From an uncultured Latescibacterota bacterium (GTDB taxonomy: Bacteria; Latescibacterota; UBA2968), in NCBI GenBank assembly GCA_951812755.1, contig OX638329.1, positions 4,720,522 through 4,784,521 of the forward strand: 64,000 bases of DNA, read 5' to 3'. The notes beneath the pieces were generated by a model, which saw nothing but the letters and a program-made list of their open reading frames with translations, was not told where the DNA came from and did not search any database. The stretch's first letter is position 1, and each line of letters opens with the position of its first letter. The translations under genes were made by a program, and so were the position numbers. Positions 9,406 through 16,900 of this stretch are shown here, piece after piece.

Positions 9406-9928
9406 ATTTACCTATGAAGATTACGTGAACACGCCGGAAGACAAGCGTTACGAACTTTTGGATGGAGATTTAGTTGCGCTCTCTTCACCGGAAGAATTTC
9501 ATCAACGCATTTCCATCCTATTAGGGGCGAAATTGGTTCAGTTCGCAGTTGAGAATAGCCTGGGCCGGATCTATCACGCGCCCTTCGACGTGGTGCTATC
9601 GAACATAGATGTGGTGCAGCCCGATCTGATCTTCGTCTCCAATGAGCGCGCCGATATCATCACCCCCGCGAATATTCAGGGCGCGCCGGACCTCGTCGTC
9701 GAAATTCTGTCTCCTTCCACAGCAACACGCGACAAGACCTTCAAGCGCAGCCTGTATGCCAGGCACGGTATAACCGAATACTGGATGGTAGATCTGACCG
9801 AAAAAACCATAACAGTTCTGCGTCTCGGTGAGCACGGATTCGAGGTTATCGATACCTACGGCGAAGGAGAATCATTGACTTCGCCCACATTGCAAGGATT
9901 CACTTTGAATCTCGACGACATATTTTGA
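9380..9928 (+). CDS. Uma2 family endonuclease
   Basis: A 182-residue PD-(D/E)XK-fold protein of the Uma2 (DUF820) family. Recognisable segments are FTYEDYVNTPEDKRYELLDGD at the N-terminus, VVQPDLIFVSNERADII with the active-site Asp, APDLVVEILSPSTATRDKT with the Glu and Lys region, and YARHGITEYWMVD. These genes are very numerous in cyanobacteria, Chloroflexi and Poribacteria-like genomes and often travel with transposable DNA; their physiological role is unsettled. The ATG at 9380 has AGGAGAGG upstream. Debris of two other genes lies directly upstream, which suggests an unstable insertion site. Confidence 0.9.
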   Translation: MAIPNPLIKFTYEDYVNTPEDKRYELLDGDLVALSSPEEFHQRISILLGAKLVQFAVENSLGRIYHAPFDVVLSNIDVVQPDLIFVSNERADIITPANIQGAPDLVVEILSPSTATRDKTFKRSLYARHGITEYWMVDLTEKTITVLRLGEHGFEVIDTYGEGESLTSPTLQGFTLNLDDIF

Positions 9929-9940
9929 AATGACAAAAAA

Positions 9941-10035
9941 CCTTCTGGATCGCGGCTTAACACCACGCCGCAATGACGGCTCTACGGCGTATGATTGGCT
10001 GACTGCTGACTGCTGACCGCTAACAGCTTTTTTTC
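9941..10035. repeat. R2 hairpin repeat copy with shared tail
   Basis: Contains the R2 hairpin (here GCGGC...GCCGC with one arm base changed) followed by GACGGCTCTA and a tail with CTGACTGCTGAC. The same order of blocks recurs at 11839-11930, so the repeating unit is about 90 bases, longer than the hairpin alone. It lies between the Uma2 stop and a rho-independent terminator. The gap 9929-10232 holds this repeat and that terminator; I see nothing else in it. Confidence 0.6.
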
Positions 10036-10121
10036 GCCATTCTCCTGGATGGGCAAGTATGATGATTTCAACTTAATTGGCCTTTTTAAGTGCCTGACAG
10101 CCTTGACAACACCTAAAAGTT

Positions 10122-10163
10122 CGGCTATTTTGCAATCGCACTGCAAAATAGCCGCTTTTTTCT
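10122..10163 (+). terminator. Rho-independent terminator
   Basis: A perfect 13-bp stem, CGGCTATTTTGCA at 10122-10134 and TGCAAAATAGCCG at 10142-10154, with a 7-base loop, is followed by CTTTTTTCT. It lies about 195 bases after the Uma2 gene and 70 bases before manA. It would separate those two transcripts. The A-rich run on the other side (CCTAAAAGTT) could give weak termination in the reverse direction. Confidence 0.8.
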
Positions 10164-10232
10164 ACCCCAAATGTATATTACCCGCACTCTTGAATCCTTT
10201 GTAGCATCTTCCCAATTTCCCGTCTCATCTTA

Positions 10233-11201
10233 ATGATACCCGACCTCTTACCTTTAAAACCCTACCTCCGCGAAACCGTCTGGGGGGGACGCAGCCTGGG
10301 GACACACTACAACAAAGCACTTCCCCCGGATGTGCCCATTGGCGAATCGTGGGAAGTCTCGGCATACAAAGGAATGGAAAGCATTGTCGCAGACGGCCCA
10401 CTCGCCGGACAAAACCTCGCCGACCTCGTCGCAACTTATGGCGCCGACCTCCTCGGACAGCGCGTTATCCAGCGTTACGGCACCGAATTTCCATTGCTCA
10501 TCAAACTCCTCGATGCGCGCGACGACCTCTCCATCCAGGTACACCCCGACGACACCTACACCCGTGCAAAAAACCTGGGCACGTATGGAAAAACAGAAGC
10601 GTGGTACATACTCAAATCAGACCATGGGCGCGTAGCCTGTGGCCTGAAAGCTGGCGTTGACAAACACAGTTTTGCATCATCCATCCGCGAAAACCGCGTA
10701 CAGGACACCGTGCAATTCTTCGATGTACAGGAAGGCGATGTGATCTTCGTACCGCCCGGCACAGTACACGCCCTGTGCCAGAACGTTATGATCTACGAAG
10801 TACAACAATCCAGCGACCTCACCTTTCGCATCTACGACTACAACCGCCCCGGCACCGACGGCAAGCCGCGCGAACTCCACATTGACCGCGCCCTCGACGT
10901 CATCGCCTTTAATGCACCCGCGCCAGAACCGCAACACCACAGCCATCTCGCAACCGATGCAAACGCCACACTCATCGGCGCGGAAGACACCGAATACTTC
11001 CGCCTCGAACGCTTCGCCCCTGCAGGCACCATCCAGCACACCTATCCCACATTCGCGGCACTCACCATCCTCGCCGGCCAGGCACGACTTAACAAAGCCC
11101 ACAAAGCCCAAACAGGCGACACCTTCTTCATCCCGGCAAATCGCACCGTCACTGTTTCACCTGAAGAACAAGTGGAATATTTGATCTCATCTTGTGGGTA
11201 A
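10233..11201 (+). CDS. manA: Mannose-6-phosphate isomerase, class I
   Basis: Interconverts mannose-6-phosphate and fructose-6-phosphate in the cytosol; zinc enzyme of the cupin fold. The 322-residue length fits the short Bacillus-type ManA. Zinc ligands and active site are visible: IQVHPDD near residue 101, GKTEAWYIL near 120, FVPPGTVHAL near 178 and the Arg in SSDLTFRIYDY near 200. The protein starts PLKPYLRETVWGGRSLG, typical for the group. The ATG at 10233 lacks a strong Shine-Dalgarno. It appears to be a single-gene unit between a terminator and an R1 repeat. Confidence 0.93.
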   Translation: MIPDLLPLKPYLRETVWGGRSLGTHYNKALPPDVPIGESWEVSAYKGMESIVADGPLAGQNLADLVATYGADLLGQRVIQRYGTEFPLLIKLLDARDDLSIQVHPDDTYTRAKNLGTYGKTEAWYILKSDHGRVACGLKAGVDKHSFASSIRENRVQDTVQFFDVQEGDVIFVPPGTVHALCQNVMIYEVQQSSDLTFRIYDYNRPGTDGKPRELHIDRALDVIAFNAPAPEPQHHSHLATDANATLIGAEDTEYFRLERFAPAGTIQHTYPTFAALTILAGQARLNKAHKAQTGDTFFIPANRTVTVSPEEQVEYLISSCG

Positions 11202-11204
11202 TGC

Positions 11205-11391
11205 GAATTACCTGCTGATGTTACACATGTCTGGCGTTTTTGTCATGCTGAGCGAAGTGAAACGGAGCCGAAGCATCTGTTCCACCTGCGTTAGTAGAAG
11301 ATTCTTCGACTCCGCTGCGCTCCGCTCAGAATGACAGGGCAATAGATCATAGCCAGAAAAGGGGCAAAATGAGTTTTAAAACAGCTTCTTA
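11205..11391. repeat. Dispersed repeat R1, copy a
   Basis: About 185 bases. Reading on the minus strand it starts TAAGAAGCTGTTTTAAAAC, continues through TCATTCTGAGCGGAGCGCAG and GATGCTTCGGCTCCG, and ends near GCGTAACATCAG-like sequence. It is partly palindromic: a GAGCGGAGC arm faces a GCTCAGCATGAC-like arm. Other copies are at 14558, 21967, 36753 and 54636. Its TAA end coincides with the stop codon of the minus-strand gene at 11389. Confidence 0.75.
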
Positions 11392-11655
11392 AACCTGTGC
11401 TTCGCCGTAGAGGTCAATGCGGGCGCGGAGGGATGGCTTGATGAAAACATCATCGAGGGGCAATTGGGAAAAAGCGTATGCGAGAATATCGACCTGCGTG
11501 GGCACATCGAGGCGGTAATCGATAATCAGGCGCTGTTCGCCGCGCACGACACACAGACCACCGGTACCACCCATGAGGTCTTCGCGGGATAAAGGGATAT
11601 TCAGGCGATGGGCAAGGGCTTCAAATTCTTGAAGAAGTTGGGAATCGGTCATCAT
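11389..11655 (-). CDS. Small conserved hypothetical protein
   Basis: An 88-residue cytosolic protein, not assigned to a named family. It reads MTDSQLLQEFEALAHRLNIP, then GGLCVVRGEQRLIIDYRLD and VDILAYAFSQLPLDDVFIKP. The pattern of a helical start, a GG-L-C/R-V hairpin and a V-L-A-L-x-x-L tail ending in R-I-x-L-Y is familiar from short conserved proteins of FCB bacteria, but I cannot name a function. It starts at 11655 or the second ATG at 11652. Its TAA stop lies at the edge of an R1 repeat, so the repeat may have supplied the stop. Confidence 0.65.
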   Translation of the reverse strand: MMTDSQLLQEFEALAHRLNIPLSREDLMGGTGGLCVVRGEQRLIIDYRLDVPTQVDILAYAFSQLPLDDVFIKPSLRARIDLYGEAQV

Positions 11656-11759
11656 ATAAAAATCGGGACTGGGAACTTGAGGAAGGTCTCACCTGATAGT
11701 TGCAAATATAGCGAAATAAAAAAAATGCACAACTGGATCGGCGAAGGTCGGTCCATTTT

Positions 11760-11980
11760 TATATCAAAGAATAACGTGATGTGTGACTTCAAAACCGCCA
11801 CATAGTAATACCGGTAAACAGATATAAGAAAGTCAAAACCACTGGATTGCGGCTAACACCCTGCCGCAATGACGGCTCTAAAATCCTTGTTTTTCTGACT
11901 GCTGACCACTGATTGCTTATTTTTTTGACCATTATTTTAAAGTCACACATCACGTATCAAAGAATATGTTCTTTGATATA
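11760..11980. repeat. Inverted-repeat-bounded element overlapping a gene end
   Basis: The left arm at 11760-11796 has TATCAAAGAATA then ACGTGATGTGTGACTT. The right arm at about 11934-11980 carries the same two blocks in inverse orientation, with AAGTCACACATCACGT matching over 16 bases and an extra short insertion between blocks. The interior holds an R2 hairpin copy. The right arm contains the last codons and stop of the DUF2357 gene. This could be a MITE-like element or an inverted duplication of the gene's 3' end. The gap 11656-11956 holds only this structure and AT-rich sequence. Confidence 0.6.
11839..11930. repeat. R2 hairpin repeat copy
   Basis: Carries CTGGATTGCGGC and GCCGCAATGACGGCTCTA forming a perfect 8-bp stem (ATTGCGGC/GCCGCAAT) over an 8-base loop, followed by a CTGACTGCTGACCACTGATT tail. 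It is similar along about 90 bases to the copy at 9941-10035. Confidence 0.65.
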
Positions 11981-13546
11981 TTCTTTCAGAGCAGATAAGG
12001 TATTTATATCGCCCGGAAGGAGCGGAAGGCCGCCGATGCCATAGGACAGACTGGTATAAAAAGCATGAGTCTGATACGCGGGATCTACCTGAGCGGGAAA
12101 CAGAACAACAGCACTTTTGAGAATGCGTTGGAAATCTGTATCTATCACCTGACCAATAGCGTCCCGATAAGCGTGCATCTTGTCAATATCTTCGCGCATT
12201 GGAATCCACGTCCCATTGTAATCTTCGCGGCGATATTTGGCGTCAAATGCATAAATAGCGCGTTCTCTATTCGAGTTTTGAATCTCGATAATTACATCGG
12301 GTCTCAGATCATGGGTAAGCGCGCGTCCCGACGAGGTGGTATAAGTCATATTGTAGAGACAACGGATGCGGCACTCGCCGCGCTGAAGATATATCGCAGA
12401 GGATTCGCCCTGCGCGGGAGAAACGCTCAGACCTCGGTTGGTCAGGCGAAAAAGGTTATTGTCGCGGACCGGAACAAAGCCGACATCACACAGCGTGTGA
12501 ACCAGCGTAAAAAAGACCCAGTATTCGTAAAGAGCGTGTGTATCGCGGTAGGACAGATCAAACGGACCACCCGTACAGGGCGCGAGCGCGCGATTGAGAT
12601 CGCGGATAAGCGCGAAAGCCTTCTGGTAACGCACATCGAGATGAACGGGTAAAGTGTCATCGCGTCGCGCAGGTGGTAAAGAGAGCAACCGCAAGCAGCG
12701 ATCGACGTGTATTTTCAGGCGATGCCCCAGATCGGTATGTGCGATAGGTCTCGCGCGCCGAGACAGACGTTCTAAGCGTGCAACGAGATGGCGATTGAGC
12801 GGCGTGTCAATATCGGAATGGCGATGGGTCTCGCGCAAATGCGTACACCCGATACCGTCCGCCAAAGGTAAGTGTGGGAGATCGGTCCCGCTATGCGTCC
12901 AGAATTGTGGCGAGCGAATCATATCAACAATAGCATCGGGGTCGCGGCCCTGTGCGCGATCAACCGCGCGGATGCGTTGAACGATTTTGAGATGGCGATG
13001 CGGACGTTTGAGAATCGCCTGCAAAGTGCGGACGAGTTGATTCAGAAGACGATCCAGCACTTGATGAAAGTCTAAATTGCTGCCCGTATCATCTATCAGA
13101 CGGGTTGTAATACGGGTTTGATCGGGCAGAAGGTAAACGAGTTCACGGCTGATGCGCTCGAGATCGGCGCGCATGATTTGATAATCGGTTTCGTAGTCGA
13201 GATGCGAGGGGCGCACATCGAGTTCGGCATAGAGCAGATCGACATTATCTGAGCGAATGCAAAAACGGATGTGCCCCGGATGATCGCTCGTTGCGAGCCG
13301 TCCCCACAGTGCGTGCCCATCGCGGAGAAAACCGAGCGTCTCAACGGGTTGATCGTCGATATAGACCGAGATATTTTCTCCATTGAGCGGACGAATGAGG
13401 CAGTTGCATTCGGTAGCTTCAATCAGATGGTCAGCAATTACATTGCCCTGCACCGGAGAGAGCAAAATGCGGGCGTTGTCGTTTTCTGCGACAAGACCAT
13501 CGGATGTCTGCGTGAAAGAAGCGCGGATGTGTTGACCTGAGTCCAT
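11957..13546 (-). CDS. DUF2357 / PD-(D/E)XK nuclease-like protein
   Basis: A 529-residue protein of the DUF2357 type (COG1700). The C-terminal third contains RPDVIIEIQN, then AIYAFDAKYRRED, matching the D...(D/E)xK layout of McrC-like PD-(D/E)XK nucleases; the first two thirds carry the DUF2357 helical/beta region. Members are often paired with an McrB-like AAA GTPase in restriction or defence loci; no such partner is adjacent here. The start is uncertain: ATG at 13546 or an in-frame TTG at 13564, neither with a good Shine-Dalgarno. Its stop lies inside an inverted repeat. Confidence 0.75.
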   Translation of the reverse strand: MDSGQHIRASFTQTSDGLVAENDNARILLSPVQGNVIADHLIEATECNCLIRPLNGENISVYIDDQPVETLGFLRDGHALWGRLATSDHPGHIRFCIRSDNVDLLYAELDVRPSHLDYETDYQIMRADLERISRELVYLLPDQTRITTRLIDDTGSNLDFHQVLDRLLNQLVRTLQAILKRPHRHLKIVQRIRAVDRAQGRDPDAIVDMIRSPQFWTHSGTDLPHLPLADGIGCTHLRETHRHSDIDTPLNRHLVARLERLSRRARPIAHTDLGHRLKIHVDRCLRLLSLPPARRDDTLPVHLDVRYQKAFALIRDLNRALAPCTGGPFDLSYRDTHALYEYWVFFTLVHTLCDVGFVPVRDNNLFRLTNRGLSVSPAQGESSAIYLQRGECRIRCLYNMTYTTSSGRALTHDLRPDVIIEIQNSNRERAIYAFDAKYRREDYNGTWIPMREDIDKMHAYRDAIGQVIDTDFQRILKSAVVLFPAQVDPAYQTHAFYTSLSYGIGGLPLLPGDINTLSALKEYIKEHIL

Positions 13547-13599
13547 TGTTCGCGTAGATTTCAAAAGGATTTGTTTTCAACAATTTCAAGGAGAATGCC

Positions 13600-13899
13600 A
13601 TGGCTATTGATATTACTATAAAAAATATGCCGCCCAATCTCTACAAAAAATTGAAGGCGCGCGCCGCAACACACCGTCGCAGTGTAAACAGGGAGGTAAT
13701 CAGTTGCTTAGAGAAAGTCTTGAATCCCCAGCACGCAGATCAGAATTTACAGGATCCTCCTGATAATCTCGATAATCCTGATCAAACGGAAGAATTACTG
13801 GCCAAGATAGAGAAATTGCGAAATCGCGTTCCTCCTATTCCTTCTCATTTTTCGACGGATGAATTTTTGAGAAAAGCAAAAGAGGAGGGGCGGCCTTGA
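13600..13899 (+). CDS. FitA-like ribbon-helix-helix antitoxin
   Basis: A 99-residue protein whose first 45 residues (IDITIKNMPPNLYKKLKARA, then HRRSVNREVISCLEKVL) match the FitA/Arc ribbon-helix-helix class of DNA-binding antitoxins. The remaining half is an acidic, Pro/Asn-rich linker and a helix, where antitoxins usually wrap the toxin. CAAGGAGAA precedes the ATG. FitA genes are normally followed by a VapC/FitB PIN toxin; here the next gene, overlapping by four bases, is a HAD phosphatase. Confidence 0.8.
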   Translation: MAIDITIKNMPPNLYKKLKARAATHRRSVNREVISCLEKVLNPQHADQNLQDPPDNLDNPDQTEELLAKIEKLRNRVPPIPSHFSTDEFLRKAKEEGRP

Positions 13900-14534
13900 T
13901 TCGTGCAATTTTGTGGGATAACGATGGGGTGCTGGTAGATACCGAAGGTCTGTACTTTCAAGCGGGACATGAAGTATTGGCGACACAAGGTGTTGAACTA
14001 ACGCATAAAGATTTTGCCGAACAGTCGCTGAAAAAGGGACTGAGTGTATTCGATTTTCTGCCCGATCAAAATGCTGAATTGATCGAGCAGTTGCGCTTGA
14101 AACGCAATGCGCGGTACAGCGCATTATTAGCTGAAGGCGTGCCGATTTTTGATGGCGTGGTAGAAACACTCGAAACATTCTATGGCCGCGTACAAATGGG
14201 CATTGTGACGGGTTCTCGCAGAGATCACTTCGACATTGTTCACGCAAAGACGGATTTGCTTCCATTCTTCGATTTTGTGCTCGCAAGAGAAGATTACGAA
14301 GAAGCAAAGCCACATCCAGATGCGTATTTAACGGCCATGCGATTGCACGGGCTACAACCCGATGACTGTGTTGTAGTAGAGGATTCTGAGCGCGGATGTG
14401 TCGCGGCAGCAGCGGCTGGCTTACGCGTGCTCGCAGTGCCAAATGCGCTGTCGAAATACGGAGACTTTTCATCTGCGTACAAAGTCCTGAACTCTGTGCG
14501 AAATGTCGTAAATGAAGTAAAGAAGTTGAATTGA
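13896..14534 (+). CDS. HAD superfamily hydrolase, beta-phosphoglucomutase-like
   Basis: A 212-residue cytosolic HAD phosphatase/phosphomutase. Motif I is LWDNDGVLVDT with nucleophile and acid/base Asp, motif II is GIVTGSRRDH, motif III/IV are EEAKPHPDAYL and VVVEDSERGCVAAAAAG. A small helical cap lies between I and II, as in beta-phosphoglucomutase and sugar-phosphate phosphatases. The start is a TTG whose last bases overlap the antitoxin's TGA (TTGA), with GAGGAGGGG ideally placed upstream; no in-frame ATG precedes motif I. The substrate is not predictable. Confidence 0.87.
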   Translation: MIRAILWDNDGVLVDTEGLYFQAGHEVLATQGVELTHKDFAEQSLKKGLSVFDFLPDQNAELIEQLRLKRNARYSALLAEGVPIFDGVVETLETFYGRVQMGIVTGSRRDHFDIVHAKTDLLPFFDFVLAREDYEEAKPHPDAYLTAMRLHGLQPDDCVVVEDSERGCVAAAAAGLRVLAVPNALSKYGDFSSAYKVLNSVRNVVNEVKKLN

Positions 14535-14557
14535 GTCTATTTTTCAGCTCTTATAAT

Positions 14558-14710
14558 AGGCCTGTCATTTTGAGCGGAGCGCAGCGGAGTCGAAAAATCT
14601 ACTACTAACACAGGTGGAAAAGATGCTTCGGCTCCGTTCCACGGAGTTTATCTTGAGCGAAGTCGAAAGGCTCAGCATGACCAAACCACAGACCTGCGTA
14701 ACGTCAGCTC
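14558..14710. repeat. Dispersed repeat R1, copy b
   Basis: Fills most of the 197-base gap between the HAD gene and the M3 peptidase gene. It starts CCTGTCATTTTGAGCGGAGC, continues GCAGCGGAGTCGAAAAATCT and GATGCTTCGGCTCCGTTCCA, and ends CAGACCTGCGTAACGTCAG. An extra GTCGAAAGGCTCAGCATGAC segment relative to copy e makes its second arm longer. The arms are complementary enough to fold. Confidence 0.75.
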
Positions 14711-14731
14711 TTAAAAAATGAGGTATGCGTA

Positions 14732-16804
14732 ATGAGTGCATCAAAAAACAACCCTTTACTTGTCAAAGAGGGATTGCCACGGTACGACGAAATTGAGCCA
14801 GAACACGTTGTGCCGGGCGTAAAACATGTGCTAACAGAATCAGAAAAACAGATTGCGGCATTAGAGCAAAACATGACCCCATCGTGGAATGGATTGCTCA
14901 TCCCCCTCGAAGAACTCGACGTGCCCTTTTCTTATGCCTGGGGTCCCGTGGGCCATTTGCTGAGTGTAAAAAATTCGGATGATTTGCGCGAAGCACACGA
15001 GGCCGTCTTGCAAGATGTCGTGGCGTTTGGTCTGCGCGTAAAGCAAAGCCGTCCCATTTATGAAGGTCTGGTGGCAATTCGAGACGGCGAGGAATGGGCG
15101 AAGCTGGATGAGGCTCAAAAGCGATGTATAGAGCTGAAAATTCGCACAGCCGAACACGCCGGAGTGGGATTAGAAGGCGCGGCAAAAGAACGCTTTAATG
15201 AAATCGCCAAAGAATTATCGCAAATCAGCACAGATTTTTCCAACCATGTGCTGGATGCGACCAAAGCTTATGAACTAATTATCGAAAAGAAAAAAGATAC
15301 AGAGGGCTGGCCGAACAGCTTGCGACAAGTGGTCGCGCAATCTTATGCGCAGGCCAATGAAGGTAGCGAAGCGACACCGGAAAATGGTCCCTGGCGCATT
15401 ACCCTGGATTTCCCCAGCTTTTATCCCTTTATGCAACACCATCGCGTGCGCAACCACCGCGAGCAAGTGTACAAAGCCTATGTAAAACGCGCATCCTCAG
15501 GTGAATGGGACAACAGCGAGTTAATTGCGCGCACCTTAAAATTGCGCCAGGAGCAATCCGCTCTCCTGGGTTTTGCGACCTATGCAGACAGGAGCCTAAA
15601 TGTCAAAATGGCCCCCGATGTCGCCGCTGTCGAGCGCATGATCGGCGAATTGCAGGCAGCTTCGCAGCCCCATAGCGAAAATGATTTTGGCGCACTACAA
15701 GCACTGGCACAGGCGAACGGTCAGGAAGAGCCTGTCATGCACTGGGATACATCCTTCTGGTCGGAACGGTTGCGCGAGCAAAAATTCGATTATACCGACG
15801 ACCAGTTGCGTCCTTATTTTCCACTTCCCAAAGTACTCGATGGCATGTTTGCATTGGCAGAACGCCTTTTTGATATTGAGATCGCGCGGGCAGATGATGA
15901 AGACGCGCACAAATGGCATGAAGATGTGCAATTCTTCAAAGTGCTCCGCGATGGTGAGCGCATCGCGGCATTTTATCTGGACCCTTATTCTCGTCCAGCA
16001 GAAAAACGCGGTGGCGCATGGATGAACGATTGTCTGGGACGGCGATGGCTCAACGGCGAACTTCGCTTGCCCGTAGTACACCTCGTGTGCAACGGCACGC
16101 CGCCCGTGGGTGACACACCATCGCTGATGAGTTTTTCAGAAGTGGAAACCCTGTTCCACGAATTTGGGCACGGGTTACAGGGCATGTTGACAACCGTCGA
16201 TTATGCCGATGTGGCGGGATTACATGGCGTGGAATGGGATGCCGTAGAAATTGCCAGCCAGTTTATGGAAAACTGGTGTTATCAAAAACCCACACTAATT
16301 GGAATGACCGCACATGTGGAAACGGGCGAGCCCCTGCCAGATGATCTATTTGAGAAAATCGTTGCCGCACGCACATTTCAGGCGGGGTCTTTGATGATGC
16401 GCCAGTTGTCCTTCGGAAAAACAGACATGCTACTGCATTCTGCCTACGATCCAGATGGCGAAGAAACGGCTTTTGATGTAGAGCGCAGGGTAACCGAAGA
16501 AATGTCCGTATTGCCCCCCCTGCCAGAGAGCCGCTTCTTGTGCTCATTCTCCCATATTTTCGCTGGAGGCTATGCCGCCGGGTACTACAGCTACAAATGG
16601 TCAGAGGTACTGAGCGCAGATGCATTCGGGGCGTTTGAAGAGGCCGGGCTGGATAACGAAGAAGCCGTAAAAACAACCGGCCGCAAATTCCGCGACACAA
16701 TTCTCGCACTGGGCGGTAGCAAACACCCGATGGATGTGTACCGAGAATTTCGCGGGCGAGAACCGAGCACAGAAGCGTTGCTGCGACACAATGACCTGTT
16801 GTGA
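14732..16804 (+). CDS. M3 family oligopeptidase (oligopeptidase A/PrlC-like)
   Basis: Zinc metallopeptidase of 690 residues that cleaves short peptides, for example cleared signal peptides, in the cytoplasm. The zinc site LFHEFGHGLQGML has H476, E477 and H480, and the third ligand lies in WDAVEIASQFMENW. The C-terminal SHIFAGGYAAGYYSYKWSEVL is the substrate-binding Tyr/His region of PrlC and thimet oligopeptidases. No signal peptide. GAGGT precedes the ATG. The last codon and TGA stop sit exactly at the end of the TnpB transposable element, so the native last residues may have been altered. Confidence 0.95.
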   Translation: MSASKNNPLLVKEGLPRYDEIEPEHVVPGVKHVLTESEKQIAALEQNMTPSWNGLLIPLEELDVPFSYAWGPVGHLLSVKNSDDLREAHEAVLQDVVAFGLRVKQSRPIYEGLVAIRDGEEWAKLDEAQKRCIELKIRTAEHAGVGLEGAAKERFNEIAKELSQISTDFSNHVLDATKAYELIIEKKKDTEGWPNSLRQVVAQSYAQANEGSEATPENGPWRITLDFPSFYPFMQHHRVRNHREQVYKAYVKRASSGEWDNSELIARTLKLRQEQSALLGFATYADRSLNVKMAPDVAAVERMIGELQAASQPHSENDFGALQALAQANGQEEPVMHWDTSFWSERLREQKFDYTDDQLRPYFPLPKVLDGMFALAERLFDIEIARADDEDAHKWHEDVQFFKVLRDGERIAAFYLDPYSRPAEKRGGAWMNDCLGRRWLNGELRLPVVHLVCNGTPPVGDTPSLMSFSEVETLFHEFGHGLQGMLTTVDYADVAGLHGVEWDAVEIASQFMENWCYQKPTLIGMTAHVETGEPLPDDLFEKIVAARTFQAGSLMMRQLSFGKTDMLLHSAYDPDGEETAFDVERRVTEEMSVLPPLPESRFLCSFSHIFAGGYAAGYYSYKWSEVLSADAFGAFEEAGLDNEEAVKTTGRKFRDTILALGGSKHPMDVYREFRGREPSTEALLRHNDLL

Positions 16805-16900
16805 TTACTCCCAACGCTAAAGCTCTCTGCGAGTGGGCTTCTTGGCGGTCAAGCCGCCTGACTTTGTAATCCCAAAGTCAATATGTTTATTGCGGCGTTG
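16803..16900 (-). ncRNA. Candidate omegaRNA (reRNA) of the TnpB element
   Basis: In this family the guide RNA overlaps the 3' end of tnpB and runs through the right end, with the guide taken from flanking host DNA. The segment holds two small inverted repeats, AGGCGGCTTGACCGCC and a CCCAC...GTTGGG arm pair. If the boundary is right, the 16-base guide would be AACAGGTCATTGTGTC, antisense to the 3' end of the M3 peptidase gene. This is inference from known TnpB biology; I cannot fold it here. Confidence 0.4.

Noticed and set aside
12065-12652. 195-codon plus-strand open frame opposite the DUF2357 gene
   Set aside because: The minus strand encodes a recognisable nuclease-like protein here, while the plus-strand translation has no family features and no ribosome site.
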